This document shows, piece after piece, positions 33,449 to 44,354 of a stretch of 64,000 nucleotides of DNA (the stretch's first letter is position 1; every line of letters begins with the position of its first letter). The stretch is taken from assembly GCF_000204055.1 (NCBI RefSeq), contig NW_006768779.1:1023283-1087282 (forward strand). Direction: 5' to 3'. A model generated the notes under the pieces. It had not been told where the DNA came from and made no database searches. It was given only the letters and a program-made list of their open reading frames with translations. The DNA comes from Melampsora larici-populina 98AG31 (taxonomy: Eukaryota > Basidiomycota > Pucciniomycetes > Pucciniales > Melampsoraceae). The position numbers and the translations under genes were made by a program.

Positions 33449-34003
33449 TTTGTTTGCGGCGGTTTTATGACTTTGAGCAGTTGGGCCCTCAGTCGGTCGT
33501 TTGCAAACTACGGAAGGTTTTGACCTGGGTGCTCGTCCATTTGGCGTGTTTGCAGGGGTTCCTAAACAATTCAAGAAGGGATGGTAAGGATGTCCGGGAT
33601 TCCGTTCAGGGGCAGGCGTAAGGACTTGTCCGGAAGGCGATATACGGGGACCCCAGTCGCCTTCTTTCGAAATGATTGGTCTGGGTGCACCGAGGTTGAT
33701 GAGGGCGAGTTCATGATTAAGTTGATCGCACCGCCAGGTTTTCCAGTTGTGATTGTTCGCGGGGGTTGGGCACTGTGATGTGATTTGAAATGCGTAAGTA
33801 ATCATCAAGTCAATGAATTGGAGCGCTTCACTTGCCCCAATGAGCCAGGAATCGGTATTCGCCCTTGAATAGATCATCGGGGTATCGCATACTGGGCAGA
33901 GTAGACCTACTGGTCCTTGTTTGCCGGGACCGGGGGGAAAGGGAAGGGGGGCGCCAGGGTTGACCATGCGGTAGGTTTCCTTGATGAGCGTTGGGACCGC
34001 CAT
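33444..34003 (-). pseudogene. Cysteine-motif gene, first exon, cut by gypsy element 1
   Basis: Frame from ATG 34003 (MAVPTLIKETYRMVNPG) to the target duplication, ending ...KTAANKD. It includes LLCPVCDTPMIYSRANTD, a CxxC pair, and a Pro-rich stretch. Removing the element and one CAGTC joins GAC to TGC in frame with 24985 and gives DCLSQYCLG. The next exon starts CCLQYG...LCRKH, so together they form C-x4-C-x2-CC-x7-C-x2-H, a probable zinc-binding motif. The frame stays open upstream of 34003 to 34249, but that part includes poly-A-derived residues, so I chose 34003. I do not recognise the family. With the element present, the frame runs from the exon into the LTR and stops there. Confidence 0.65.
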
Positions 34004-36381
34004 CCTGACGTGAGGTGACCAAGATTGAAAATGGGTTGAAAGAAAGGCCTTCGGGTTCGTATTTATGCATGGCGACGAGATGCATTGGTGAAGGTGTGCC
34101 GTCTCTTTTTGGCGAAAAAAAAAAAATTCGAAACAGGGGGCCCAAAAAAAACCCATGAAACACGGGGAAACAGGGATCTGTGACAGGCGCTGGCAAAAAC
34201 ATTTCGGCCCAAATACATCTTTTGTTATGTTGATGTTCAGGTAGTACATGTAATATGTGAATATGCTTACAGTATGTTAGTACTGTGTAGCTGTATTATC
34301 ACGTTATCAGTGATAATATCATTATCACATTATCAGGAAATTTCCCCGGGTTCTTTGGTGCTCCCGTGTAAAGCTGGGGAAAAGTGACATTGCATTGCAC
34401 AGTGCCACTAGCAAAGCTTCAAGCAAGATGAAGTAACCAAAAAAATGACCCCTACATCAGTCAATATGCCTTTGAGGGTGGAATAGACACAGGAAGATTT
34501 GGCTTTTGAGTTACTAGTGTCCAATCAACAATAAACTTGAAACAAAAGAGAGCCCAGTAAAATTGAAAATCACATGGAAGCAAATGTTGACCAGGACAAG
34601 CACAAACAAGGGGGATCATCATACCTTGAACATAATGTAAGACAAAAGTCACTTGCTTGTTTACAATGAAAAATGATGAAAGACAAACATACACCAAGAT
34701 GGAGATCACAAAGGAGGGAAAAGGGGGTCTTGAAAACATAATTGAAAGTATTTGAGATTAAATCAAAGAGCTAGATTTTTCGAAAGATGGAGAATGTAAG
34801 TGGAAGGTGAAGTGGTAAGGTGGTAAACAAACGATGACGGAAATACTGTACCTCAATTCAAAAGGTAAACCAATGATATCTGACCAAATAATGATTAAGA
34901 TCTTAAGTAGTACTCAAGTGACTCAACATTCCCACATAATCATCAGTCAACAGCAAGTGACTAACAGCTAAACACCTCACTGTGATTGCCCCCAGAAGTT
35001 AGATTGTATGCATTGATTTGACCTCTTGTCTTTTGTCGGTTTTTTGAACCTCAGCTCATACAGTTTGACTTGACTTTTTGAGGTCAATAATGACCTGAAG
35101 GCATCTCAAAAAAGATGTTACTGCAAGGTATGAACTTTGTGAAGGACTGCATTTACATTGAATCAAGTAGCTGGCCTGTGAAAATGGTTATTGATGATAC
35201 AATATGCCATGTGCCCTTCAGATTCCTAACCCTTTTTGAAAGCTATGAGCCTAGCCCAAGACATGGAAGATGACTTATTGGAGTCCACCAATTTTTGCAC
35301 TATAGGAAGTGGTAGAGAGCCATTATGTGCGCAAAAAGAATTTGTAGAATTTATGGTGTCTACATCATGCATGGGGTAAATATTGTTCCAATGCACAATG
35401 TTGTCTCAATGATCACCTGTTTTCAATCCTCACACTTCATAAATGCTTACAAAACATTAGAAAATTTCTAACACAATGATGTGTGATACATACCAAGTGA
35501 TTGAGTGTAGCAAATGTAAGCTTACAGAGCAGTGACAGGGCACAAAGAATTAGTTTGGTAAGGTCATGATGTCTAAACTAAAAGGTTGATCATCAAAAAA
35601 AATTAAAAACCATATAATAGCACAAGAAGTATTCTTCAAGTTTTAAATATCCTTGTCTAGGGTTCACCACTTCTGGAGAATCCAAATTGAAGCCCTTTCC
35701 TCCCAACCTTTTCAAAAGAGAACTCTGCAATGTTGGATCCATATTCTGAGAGTACAGAGGGGACCTTTTTGGTGCCTGTGTAATATGAGTGTCTTGAGCC
35801 CAGGAGTGTGGGACAACAGTGGCCAAATGAATCTCTTGCTATGAAGCTACATAAGAGCCCTCAATAAAAGCAAAACTTGCAATCACCTCAGCATAGCACT
35901 GGAAGATGCTGTCAAATGGAAGAAAAATTGGATTCTCAATCTTGAGGAAATCATCTTGTTCTGTTCAAGCTTACATACCATCAGTTCATAAATCCAGACC
36001 ACCTAGCATTGCTCCTTTTTGAAAACCTCAGCGTCCCTTTTTGGAAGAGTCAGGATATTCTCATCTGAATCACTGTCCACTCTACTCTTTTTTGCAAGAC
36101 CAAAAATCAACTTCAAAACTGTTGCCCGCGGTCATCGTCCCAAGGGCTGCAAGTCACGTCTCAGGGGCTTCACACATTACAACACATTTTTTCCAACATA
36201 TCGACCCTTGAACCCAATTACACCACGAAGCAAGTTTCTATATATGTAAAGAACAGATGACATCCGCATCCTAGCACTCTCAGAAGATCAGTCAAATAAG
36301 CCTCCCTGAAGGAGAGAGAGAAACACGAATTCAAAAGCTAAAAACAAGATACAGGAGAACTGAAGTAAGCTCTAGGAGCTT
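34004..36381. other. Intergenic, no gene seen
   Basis: Overlapping short frames on both strands carry no recognisable motif. A 9-bp-stem hairpin lies at 34294-34318 (listed separately). The right end contains the 3' UTR of the SAP-domain gene. Confidence 0.45.
34294..34318. repeat. Perfect 9-bp inverted repeat followed by TTATCA direct repeats
   Basis: TATTATCAC pairs with GTGATAATA across a 7-base loop (GTTATCA). The loop motif TTATCA recurs twice in the next 20 bases. Confidence 0.75.
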
Positions 36382-37160
36382 TTAAGCCTTTGCCTTTTTG
36401 GTTTCTACTGAGCTTTCTACAGTGATTCCAAACTTTTCAGCTCGCTTCCTTTTCCGTTCTTCCCATTCTAAATCGGTTGGAGTAAGCTCAGTAGTTTTTG
36501 CGGGTGTAGCGTTAGGCCCATTGGATCGCTTCGATCGATCACCGCGTTCACCTAAGGCCCGATCTAGTGCTTCGATCTTGACTGCAGTAGGTTCGCACCC
36601 AAATTTCTTGGCTCTTTCTAGTTTTTTGAGCTCCTCTGATCCAGCTTTATCGTCGGATGCGGCAAGACCGAAGCGTTGGGCACGTTGAGCACGCTTCGCG
36701 ATCTCGGCCTCGACTGCTGACTGGTGGCTCTCATCGGTCTTGCCGTTGGGTGTCGCGTCAGAGGTCGTAGTTGGAGTTTGAAGCTGTTTGACCACTGAGG
36801 GATCGGATATCTGTGAAGCATTGGCGGGTACGACCGAAGCGGCAGGTTTGGCGGCAGAAGCACCCCCTGAGGCTGATAAAGACACGGTGGTGGAGGGAGG
36901 GACTTGAGCGGGGAGTGATGTGTTGGTATCTGGCGATGCAGAGTTCACAGTGGTCGATAGAAGACGAGTGATCAAGTCAGCCTTTGTTCCAGATATGGGT
37001 AGGCTAGCTTTGGCACAAAGGGCCTAAACATGAAAATTGACATCATTGGGCATTAGGTAGGATTCGAGAGGATTGAGTAAGATGATGAAGAACATACCTT
37101 CAAATCGGCCACCTTGAGCGCGGTCAAGGAGCTTTTAGATGGTGTAGAGGTGGCAGACAT
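36382..37160 (-). CDS. SAP-domain protein, THO1/SARNP (MOS11) type, mRNA export
   Basis: Two exons, 37160-37098 (21 codons) and 37023-36382, 74-bp intron with GTATGT donor and TTTAG acceptor, phase 0, 234 aa. The SAP domain is split by the intron: LTALKVADLK in exon 1 and ALCAKASLPISGTKADLITRLL in exon 2. A Ser/Thr/Ala/Pro-rich linker follows. The C-terminal half has the repeated RAxRFG signature of Tho1/MOS11/SARNP proteins: RAQRFG, RAKKFG and RAEKFG at about residues 139, 163 and 221. Family members bind nucleic acid and the TREX machinery and act in nuclear mRNA assembly and export. Size is close to the usual 200-240 aa. Confidence 0.87.
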
Positions 37161-37592
37161 GATGAAGTTCGAGTGTGATGTGGTCTCTTGGAAGTTGTGG
37201 AACTGGCCTTGATCAACAACGCGACCGATCAGCTTGAATCTACATATGTATGGGATACTTAAAGCCATGACCTGCTTGACACCGACACTATGGCTTTACA
37301 TATTCTATGTAACAAAGACAGCTGTCCACGTGAAAGCTTTGAAGTCAACGGTCTAATCACGTGACCAAAATTCCTCTCATCCATGACCATTATCCTGAAA
37401 CGCAGACCGACCATCATCTCCCTGCTGACCAAACACAACAATGAACAGATAAATGTCGGAAGACAGGTGAAAGCAAGAGTCGGCAAATAAAGTTATAAGT
37501 CTATTGAACATATAGGAATATTCGATATCTTTTAATACGAGCAACGCTAGAACGACTGTCGTCCTCTCGCCAGGGGTGGTGATTTTGGCAAC
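37161..37592. promoter_or_regulatory. Shared upstream region of the SAP-domain gene
   Basis: No gene. It lies between the minus-strand SAP-domain gene and a possible plus-strand first exon at 37593. No TATA box was recognised. Confidence 0.35.
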
Positions 37593-37790
37593 ATGGCTGA
37601 ACTTATTCAAGTCGCTCATCAACCCGAGCCGAAGTTTAACAAATGGAGTGATTCAAAAGAAAGACACGGTGGATTCGTAGGTGATAAAGTAGCGATAGGT
37701 AGGTTATGGAATTATGAAAGCTTTTTAGTGTTCATCAAATATTCATCGACGACTCTGTGTTTAGATGTATCCGCCTTCCTTGCTTTCTAG
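37593..37790 (+). CDS. Possible first exon of an unrecognised or truncated gene
   Basis: An ATG-started frame reads MAELIQVAHQPEPKFNKWSD and runs on to ...GFVGDKVAI, then meets GTAGGT (a usable donor) at about 37699. Up to there the composition looks coding; beyond it the frame becomes hydrophobic and AT-rich, as intron sequence would. No second exon could be placed downstream. It may be a remnant or a short spurious frame. Confidence 0.25.
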   Translation: MAELIQVAHQPEPKFNKWSDSKERHGGFVGDKVAIGRLWNYESFLVFIKYSSTTLCLDVSAFLAF

Positions 37791-40700
37791 CTTGCACGAT
37801 ATCAACGTGAATATCTGTGTAGGCCATATTGAAGTTAAATTAACAACTCGATATTAGAAATAGGTTGTGAGATAAAATTGGACGCAGTTTCTCTGCGTGG
37901 AATAAAATCCATGCTAATGATTATCGAGATGTGATTTGTTCAAAAAACAGGAGAAGGTTTTTTTCAGATACATTCTTTCAAATTATATTGATTTCACAAG
38001 GGTCCCGACAACTCTCGAGATTGTGTTTCTGCATGCGCAAGGAGAGTGGATGTGTATAGTTGTTGGATGTTGTTTGTCGTACAAAGGCTATGGACTCTGG
38101 ATAGAAAGAAGCAATATATCATGGTTGACTTGTACTTATAGGGTGTATCACCACTTTGATATGAGAATTGAAATATCTATGTAGGGGGTTGGAGAAGATC
38201 GGAAAGGCTCTGTTGACTGAAGTACATGACTATCCCAATTTGGCTTTTTGTATGCGCACACTCCTTGTTTCAAAGCGCATATATCCTTGAAGATCTCTCA
38301 TTCGGAAAAATGACCATACGGCTGCTTTCGGCCACAAGAATGATGTAACGGTAGGGAGATCTCATCAAGCCTTGATTTATACTATATCGACAAAAATAGC
38401 TTTGTAACACAAGCAAGACTGTAGTTTTCCAGAAATGTTTTTGGATAAGTCGTACCATGTGGTGGTACACTTCAGTAAATTCAACTCGCAAAGGCATTTG
38501 ATCATATGTCCCTACTCTCGGTATCCATTCAATTCACTGATAGAAGGAACTTCGCTATAAAGCATAGGTATCCGCGTCAAAGTGTGAAAGCTGTGACCTT
38601 GGCTAATGTGCTCTAACAATGTATTGTGTGCATATCAAATGCTTGGGGTAGCTTGATGGTACGGGGTCCATTGACTCCTTGTGTAGCTAGGAGGATTGCC
38701 ACTGACATTAATCACAAAGAGAGAAAACTCTTCACCAGATCAGGGTAATTATAGAAACTTTTGTCTTCTTTCAAACTCTTCATAGTCAGAGATGAAGGCG
38801 AGCAAGAACGAGGAAAGCTTAGCATAGGCTAAAAGAATGAGAAGAAATGATTCTTGATAAGGAGCAATTCTTGATATCGTTTAGAAAATATATCTCTATG
38901 CTGGTAGTTTTCGCGAGAAGCGGACTAGGAGAATGAGATGAGGATGTGTCAAAATTACAGATAAATAGAGATGAAACAAAAGGTGTAAGGAAGTAAGGGA
39001 GAAGGGAATTGCAGAGTGATAAGGTTCTGGGGCGAGATGAATTTTGACTTACTGTCTGCTGATATCTCTCAGAGGCTGTGCTGATAATTAGGGTTCACTT
39101 CTGAGCACTGAGTGGCCTATCCCCGCCAGGAAAATGAATACATATATATCCTCCGCTACCTTCAAAATCTCATCCTCTATGTAATCACCGTGCCTGCAAT
39201 CACAGGGTTGTGATTGTGTTTATCCCTTGGCGCGTGCTTCTATCGACAAGATTGGATCGAATTTATTGTTGCGTCGCCACGAAGAAATTCGCTGGACAAA
39301 TGCGATAGAATGCGATCTTCTAGTGCACGAGCAAGTAACGTCAGATTAATATGCCTCCGACAAGACTCACGCTCCGCTCGCAGGGCGGTATGTATCATTT
39401 CTAGTGAATTTAGCAGATGAGAGCTGGTGAGAGCGATCAAGATTATGGATCCATCCATGCACACCGGCCATTATGCCGAAGTCAGTCGCGTCAACTGGCA
39501 GCGGTGCAGATTCACTTGGCATTTATAGTTCCATAAACAATTTTTGGTTCAAGCCAACAACGGGGGGACTTGTCAGTTGTGATCTGCCCTGGACCACCCG
39601 GTGTTTGTTCTGTTACATAGGTGTCTTCAGCTCATTGCGGGAGATAACGGAGCCTTCTGAATTACGCCATGCGGAAGCTGGGCTAAGGATGCCAAGAAAG
39701 AGGACCCTCGAAAGCTCCTACTGAGGTATCTGATGAAAACTGTTTTCGAGTTTTAAGGCTCTACACTATGCATCAGTGCTCGCCTCAAGACGGAGAGCAC
39801 ATCAAATGATGCGCTCAGGGTAAGGCTATCGAATGAGCCCAGGCAGAGTCCACCAAGCCTTCTCACTACGGCGTAAATTGCAAAGGTGCAATTTTTTTTC
39901 GACCTCCAAGGCCCAAACCTGACCATCGATTTGTGGCCAATTTTCAGCTGTTACAGCCAAATATCTCCAGAAATACTGATGCCGCGAGGCTGCAAGTTGG
40001 CTCAAACGAAAGCCTTCATTCTCACGCGCATTTTAAGCTTCTGTAGGTTTAAAAAGGGAGCTGTTTAGTGCCCGAAAACTCTTCCAACAAATGGTCAGGT
40101 TTTTCATTAATCTCATCTCGAGAATTTATAAATACAAAAGCTTGACCAATTCTGATTTTTGCCTGCAAAACTCAAGCAAATTGGTGGGGAATTTGTGACA
40201 AACTTTTCTGACTGAACTGTAGATGAGACATCAAAGGAGATCAAAATGGATTATCGCCTTAGCATTTCATATTTTCATCCTCCTTCTGATTTGCACCGGT
40301 GCTGTTTTCCTTTTTATATTATGTTTGAAGCTATGGTAAATACAAAGCCTTAGTCTTCCGCGTCCTCAGCTTTAAAACATTTCTATATGTAGTACATATA
40401 TGGTACTGTGTACAGTCGATTGCAGAAAGTTTGGAAACTTTTGCCCGCCAAACTTGAGCAAACTGGCGCGGAATTCTTTCCAAGCTTTGTGAAATTGACT
40501 GTACATGAATCAAGGAAATGGCCGCCATAAGCCGCCATGGTGCACAGGCAAGCACAGACCCACGAGAGAGTCGCGACCATGAGAGTGAGAAATGACAAAC
40601 TTATCCACGTCTTCGACGAGCTTCGACGTGCTCTTTTTTCCTCGAGAGCAGGCCTTGTGCAAGCTGAGAGAAAAACCAAGGTGCGAGACAAACATGAAGG

Positions 40701-42722
40701 GTCGAAGTCTGTTGAACTCTTTTAGGATCCTATGAAAGATTCCAAATGAACTCGAACTAAGGAAAAGAAACTTGACTACATCGTACAATTCTACCAATTC
40801 AACTCAATCCTTTCTGGAGCGTTCTCGTTCTCAACTTCTCGCGAGTCGATCACATCTTTTGCATTCATACTCATATCATGAACTTAAATCTTGTTCATTG
40901 TTTAAATAAACTCAGTGTACAAGACTTGCTCACCGTATCTATTCTGAGCTGAAATTCATAAAGCTGACTAAAAGAAACTTTACCCCTCTGTCGATGAACA
41001 AAAATCTTCACATCGTAGAGCCACTGTCCTGATATTTTCAGTTACTGTAAATTTTTCAAGCTCACCGATAAAGTCAACAACAGCATAGCTTTCACATAAG
41101 TAAGAAGACACGCTTAATTCGAGATGGAAATGTCCTATAGTAAGCTCTCTTAGTGTTAGGATTGATATCTATCCGTCTCAAGGGACCTTTTCGAAGAACA
41201 ATAGTTTACATCGCCCCGTTTACATCCATATAGAGATTCATATATCATTAATTTCTTGAACTTGATTTTGCTTTTATATCTTCTTTATCTTCTTCAGTTC
41301 ATCATTTGAAGACCTTTAAATAACTTGAGTCCAACTTAACTCACAGTGATCCACGATATAATTAGCTTAGATCGGTCGTTCAACTCCGTTCACTTCTTCA
41401 CTTCCTTGATGAGACTGCCCATCCCTACTATCCCAAGTGAATTCGCCGAGCTGGCGCAGGAACTCGGCTTTTTAGCTTAAATTCAGCTCATTTTCGACCC
41501 GGAGATATAGAAAGCTGACCTAAATATCAACATCCTCCTCAACTCCTTCAGCTCAGTGGTCTCGCAGCGGCGCGGTCTATGTAAGATCGCTTCCATTTCA
41601 ACCACATCGCTCCATCCCAATTAAATCCACTACACCTGCTCTAGTTTGCCCCTACAGGATGAAAGACTAGACCATTGAGAACTTATCATACAAGTCCAGT
41701 CCTCCCTTCTTTCCGAATCTCTTAGTGTTACTTCTTCCCCTGTGCGTCACTTCTCGTCGTGACCTGCCTCCAACTTCCGTTCGGTTGCCAACATCATCCG
41801 ACTTACCCTCTAGTTTCAGCGCCGTGTTACTCTACTGAACCACTAACTACTATATCTCTTACCGTAGTTGATTCCCCTTACCAAATCACCCTCAAACATC
41901 TCACCTCTGACCATAAGCCTGCTCGCGTTTGCGCAGTTATATATACTGCGACGAACAGTCTCAGACAACTTTTCGCAAGCGCAATCGGAGTTCATCGTCA
42001 AAACCTGTCCCAGTTCTCGTTTCCTGATCCGGTATTTTGGTTCCTCCTCCCCACCTCTTTTACACCCCCTTGTACAAGTTCCAGCGTGGAGCATCTTTGA
42101 AAACTGCGTACTGACATTCACGCACGTAGTCCCTATCCGCGTCTCCACAAGACTTCCCTTGTGGCATTTGAATCCGATCAATCTCTTTCGAAATAGGAGA
42201 AAAAAAGTGCGGAGAGAGGCAATAGAGCGGTAGTAACCCATCTGGGAGCGCTCGGCACTTTTTCAAGCTTGTTCATCAGCTAAGTTCACGTGAGTTTAGT
42301 TTCCTGATCGATGTCTCATTCCTGATACCACTCACCTTGCTAAGACATTGTATCATTTTACATCTTTCTTACCGGATGTTTGACGGGGCTCCACACTTTG
42401 TGTTCCATCGAAATTCGAATGACGTCCACTGCATTTACTCTCCTAACCATTTGCACTTGCACGTACGTATCCATACGACGTATTTTCGGCCTTTCAAATT
42501 CACATACGCGTCTCGGAATGCTGGCCCAAATGTACTCCTGCCTGCGAACTGGGTTATCGGCCACACAAATTATTTCACTTGGTAGCCGCCACAATTTTCA
42601 AGACTATAACTCAATTCAAAAAGGCAGTGATACGCTTTCAAGGCACTCTCTTGCCATTTTTCAATCCTGTTGGATTGATCGCCTAGCTCAAAGAGTGCAG
42701 CCTCTGAAAATCTGTTTGCTCG
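37791..42722. other. Long gene-poor stretch
   Basis: No coding frame with motif or splice support was found on either strand. It holds a pair of diverged repeats (40157 and 40439) and presumably the promoter and 5' UTR of the Zn2Cys6-PAS gene. Confidence 0.45.
40157..40520. repeat. Pair of diverged direct repeats, about 80 bp each
   Basis: The segment from 40157 (TTTTGCCTGCAAAACTCAAG...) resembles the one from 40439 (TTTTGCCCGCCAAACTTGAG...) over about 80 bp. Many of the differences are C/T or G/A changes. Confidence 0.6.
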
Positions 42723-44354
42723 ATGGATCGTCTGCCACTACCCGGCTCACGGCCTACATTGCCGTCACTCCGATCCCAGGTGGGAGAATACCTTCCCGAG
42801 CCTGACCCGCGTAAATCATATCAACTTTCTCACGCTCCCGACTCCTTTCACTCCCATCGCCGACAATCGATCACTTCTTTATCGATCTCACCTGGACCAC
42901 GAAGCTCTTTCTCAAGGCCACCCCTCACCGATGATCGCTCGTTTTCCTCAAACTCTTTGGGAAGCTACGGTAGTACCTCATCATCAGGACCTCATACATC
43001 ATCTTCCATGCATTCTGCTTCAGGCTCGTACACCAACGGAGCTTCCCAGCCGTCCATGCATGCTACAAGATCAACGTGCGTGACGAGTTCTGTTGCTCCA
43101 ATGTGATTCCATCCCTAGTAGATCCTGACACGTGTTCTTTTCTTGATGCTCTTGTCCTTCTCTTACCTCATGAATGTGGAATAATTGGATCCTATGAATA
43201 TGTAGCGTCTCAGTCGCCTGCACCAATTGTCGATCTGCGCATCTCGCTTGCTCGGAGACCCGACCCTGCAGGCGCTGTGTTCAAACAGGTCGATCAGCCA
43301 CGTGTATTGATGTAGAGGTTAGTCGCATCTCAATTCAATCATTCCTCCTTAGCCATCCTTGTGGCCATCGAGAGTGACTCGGATGCTGAGCAAATGGCCA
43401 GTAATGATTTCACACTCTTGTCATCATCTTCATAAAAGCCTCATAGGGCGGTATGAATGATATTCAAGTTAAATTGAGAAGGCGGCTGACTGTAAGATCC
43501 TAGAATGCTGATGTTGAAACTTCTCACTCTCCGCCTGTACCACACCTCTTTGCAATAGCCAAGGAAACGCGGCCGGCCAAGGGCTTCTGAAGCTCCTCCT
43601 GTCACCAATACCATGGCCACAGCGATGATGCACAATCTGAGAACGGAATCACCACGTTCAGGACGCCTGGGCTACCCTTCAGATGATTTGACAATCATCA
43701 TGAGCACTTCCCTTCGATGTGCACGAGTCTCAGAAGCACTGACACACATCTTGGGATATGTGAGTAGTGAAACTTTCCAATCTGAATATGACCTTTTGCT
43801 CATAGTCAAATGTTCAATGTTATTAGGATCTACAAACAATGCTCGAGCAACCTCTGTCGGCTTTCATCAGCCGTGAAGAAAAACAAGATTATGCTCGTTT
43901 CTCCCTCAGATTACTTTCGTATCCTGGTGTAGCTTCAAGACCAGTACCAGTGTCTTCACAAATACTACACCAAACTCCTTACAACGAGCTCATCACACCA
44001 TTAGCTGGAGCTCCTTCCCATGCACACGCCTTTCGGCTCCGAACCATCGATGGCAATTCCCTTCCTTTCCGATTCGAATCTTACCTCGGTGCCGGTTTCG
44101 GTGCTCACCCAGCCAAGCCAGACAGTCTAAGACTTGCATACGTCGTCCTTAGACTAACTTTGCTTACCAACGACGAGTCGTCTCGGCATAGCTCTGGATC
44201 CTTCCATAGTCCGTCTAGTTCTGGAGAATCCTACTGCACCAATCCATCGTCATCAGTCCGATCATCATCTCGTTCACGAAGCGATGTTCGAGGATATGAT
44301 AATGAGATGTTGTCATACCCAAGACCATATTCCCAACCTGGTATATACCGTTAA
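42723..44354 (+). CDS. Zn2Cys6 transcription factor with PAS domain, ERT1/RDS2/AcuK-like
   Basis: Four exons: 42723-43075, 43206-43317, 43559-43759, 43827-44354; phases agree throughout, 397 aa. The N-terminus is Ser/Pro/His-rich. Exon 2 encodes the binuclear zinc cluster ACTNCRSAHLAC...RPCRRC...TC with spacing CX2CX6CX5CX2CX8C. Exon 3 starts with the AT-hook-like basic segment PRKRGRPRA, a typical linker after this cluster. It is followed by a PAS-type block (STSLRCARVSEALTHILGY) that continues in exon 4 (DLQTMLEQPLSAF...). The tail is Ser-rich. Studied ERT1/RDS2/AcuK proteins have this cluster type plus PAS and regulate gluconeogenesis and non-fermentable carbon use. The zinc cluster is invisible in the longest frame over exon 2, which is a different register. 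Orthology to ERT1 itself is uncertain. Confidence 0.82.

Noticed and set aside
37593..37790. Complete 65-aa protein
   Set aside because: The frame passes through a likely GTAGGT donor and turns hydrophobic and AT-rich, so at most the first ~35 residues look coding; kept only as a weak partial candidate.
43076..43315. Frame across exon 2 of the Zn2Cys6 gene read as an independent protein
   Set aside because: The same DNA in another register encodes the conserved zinc cluster with proper splice sites.
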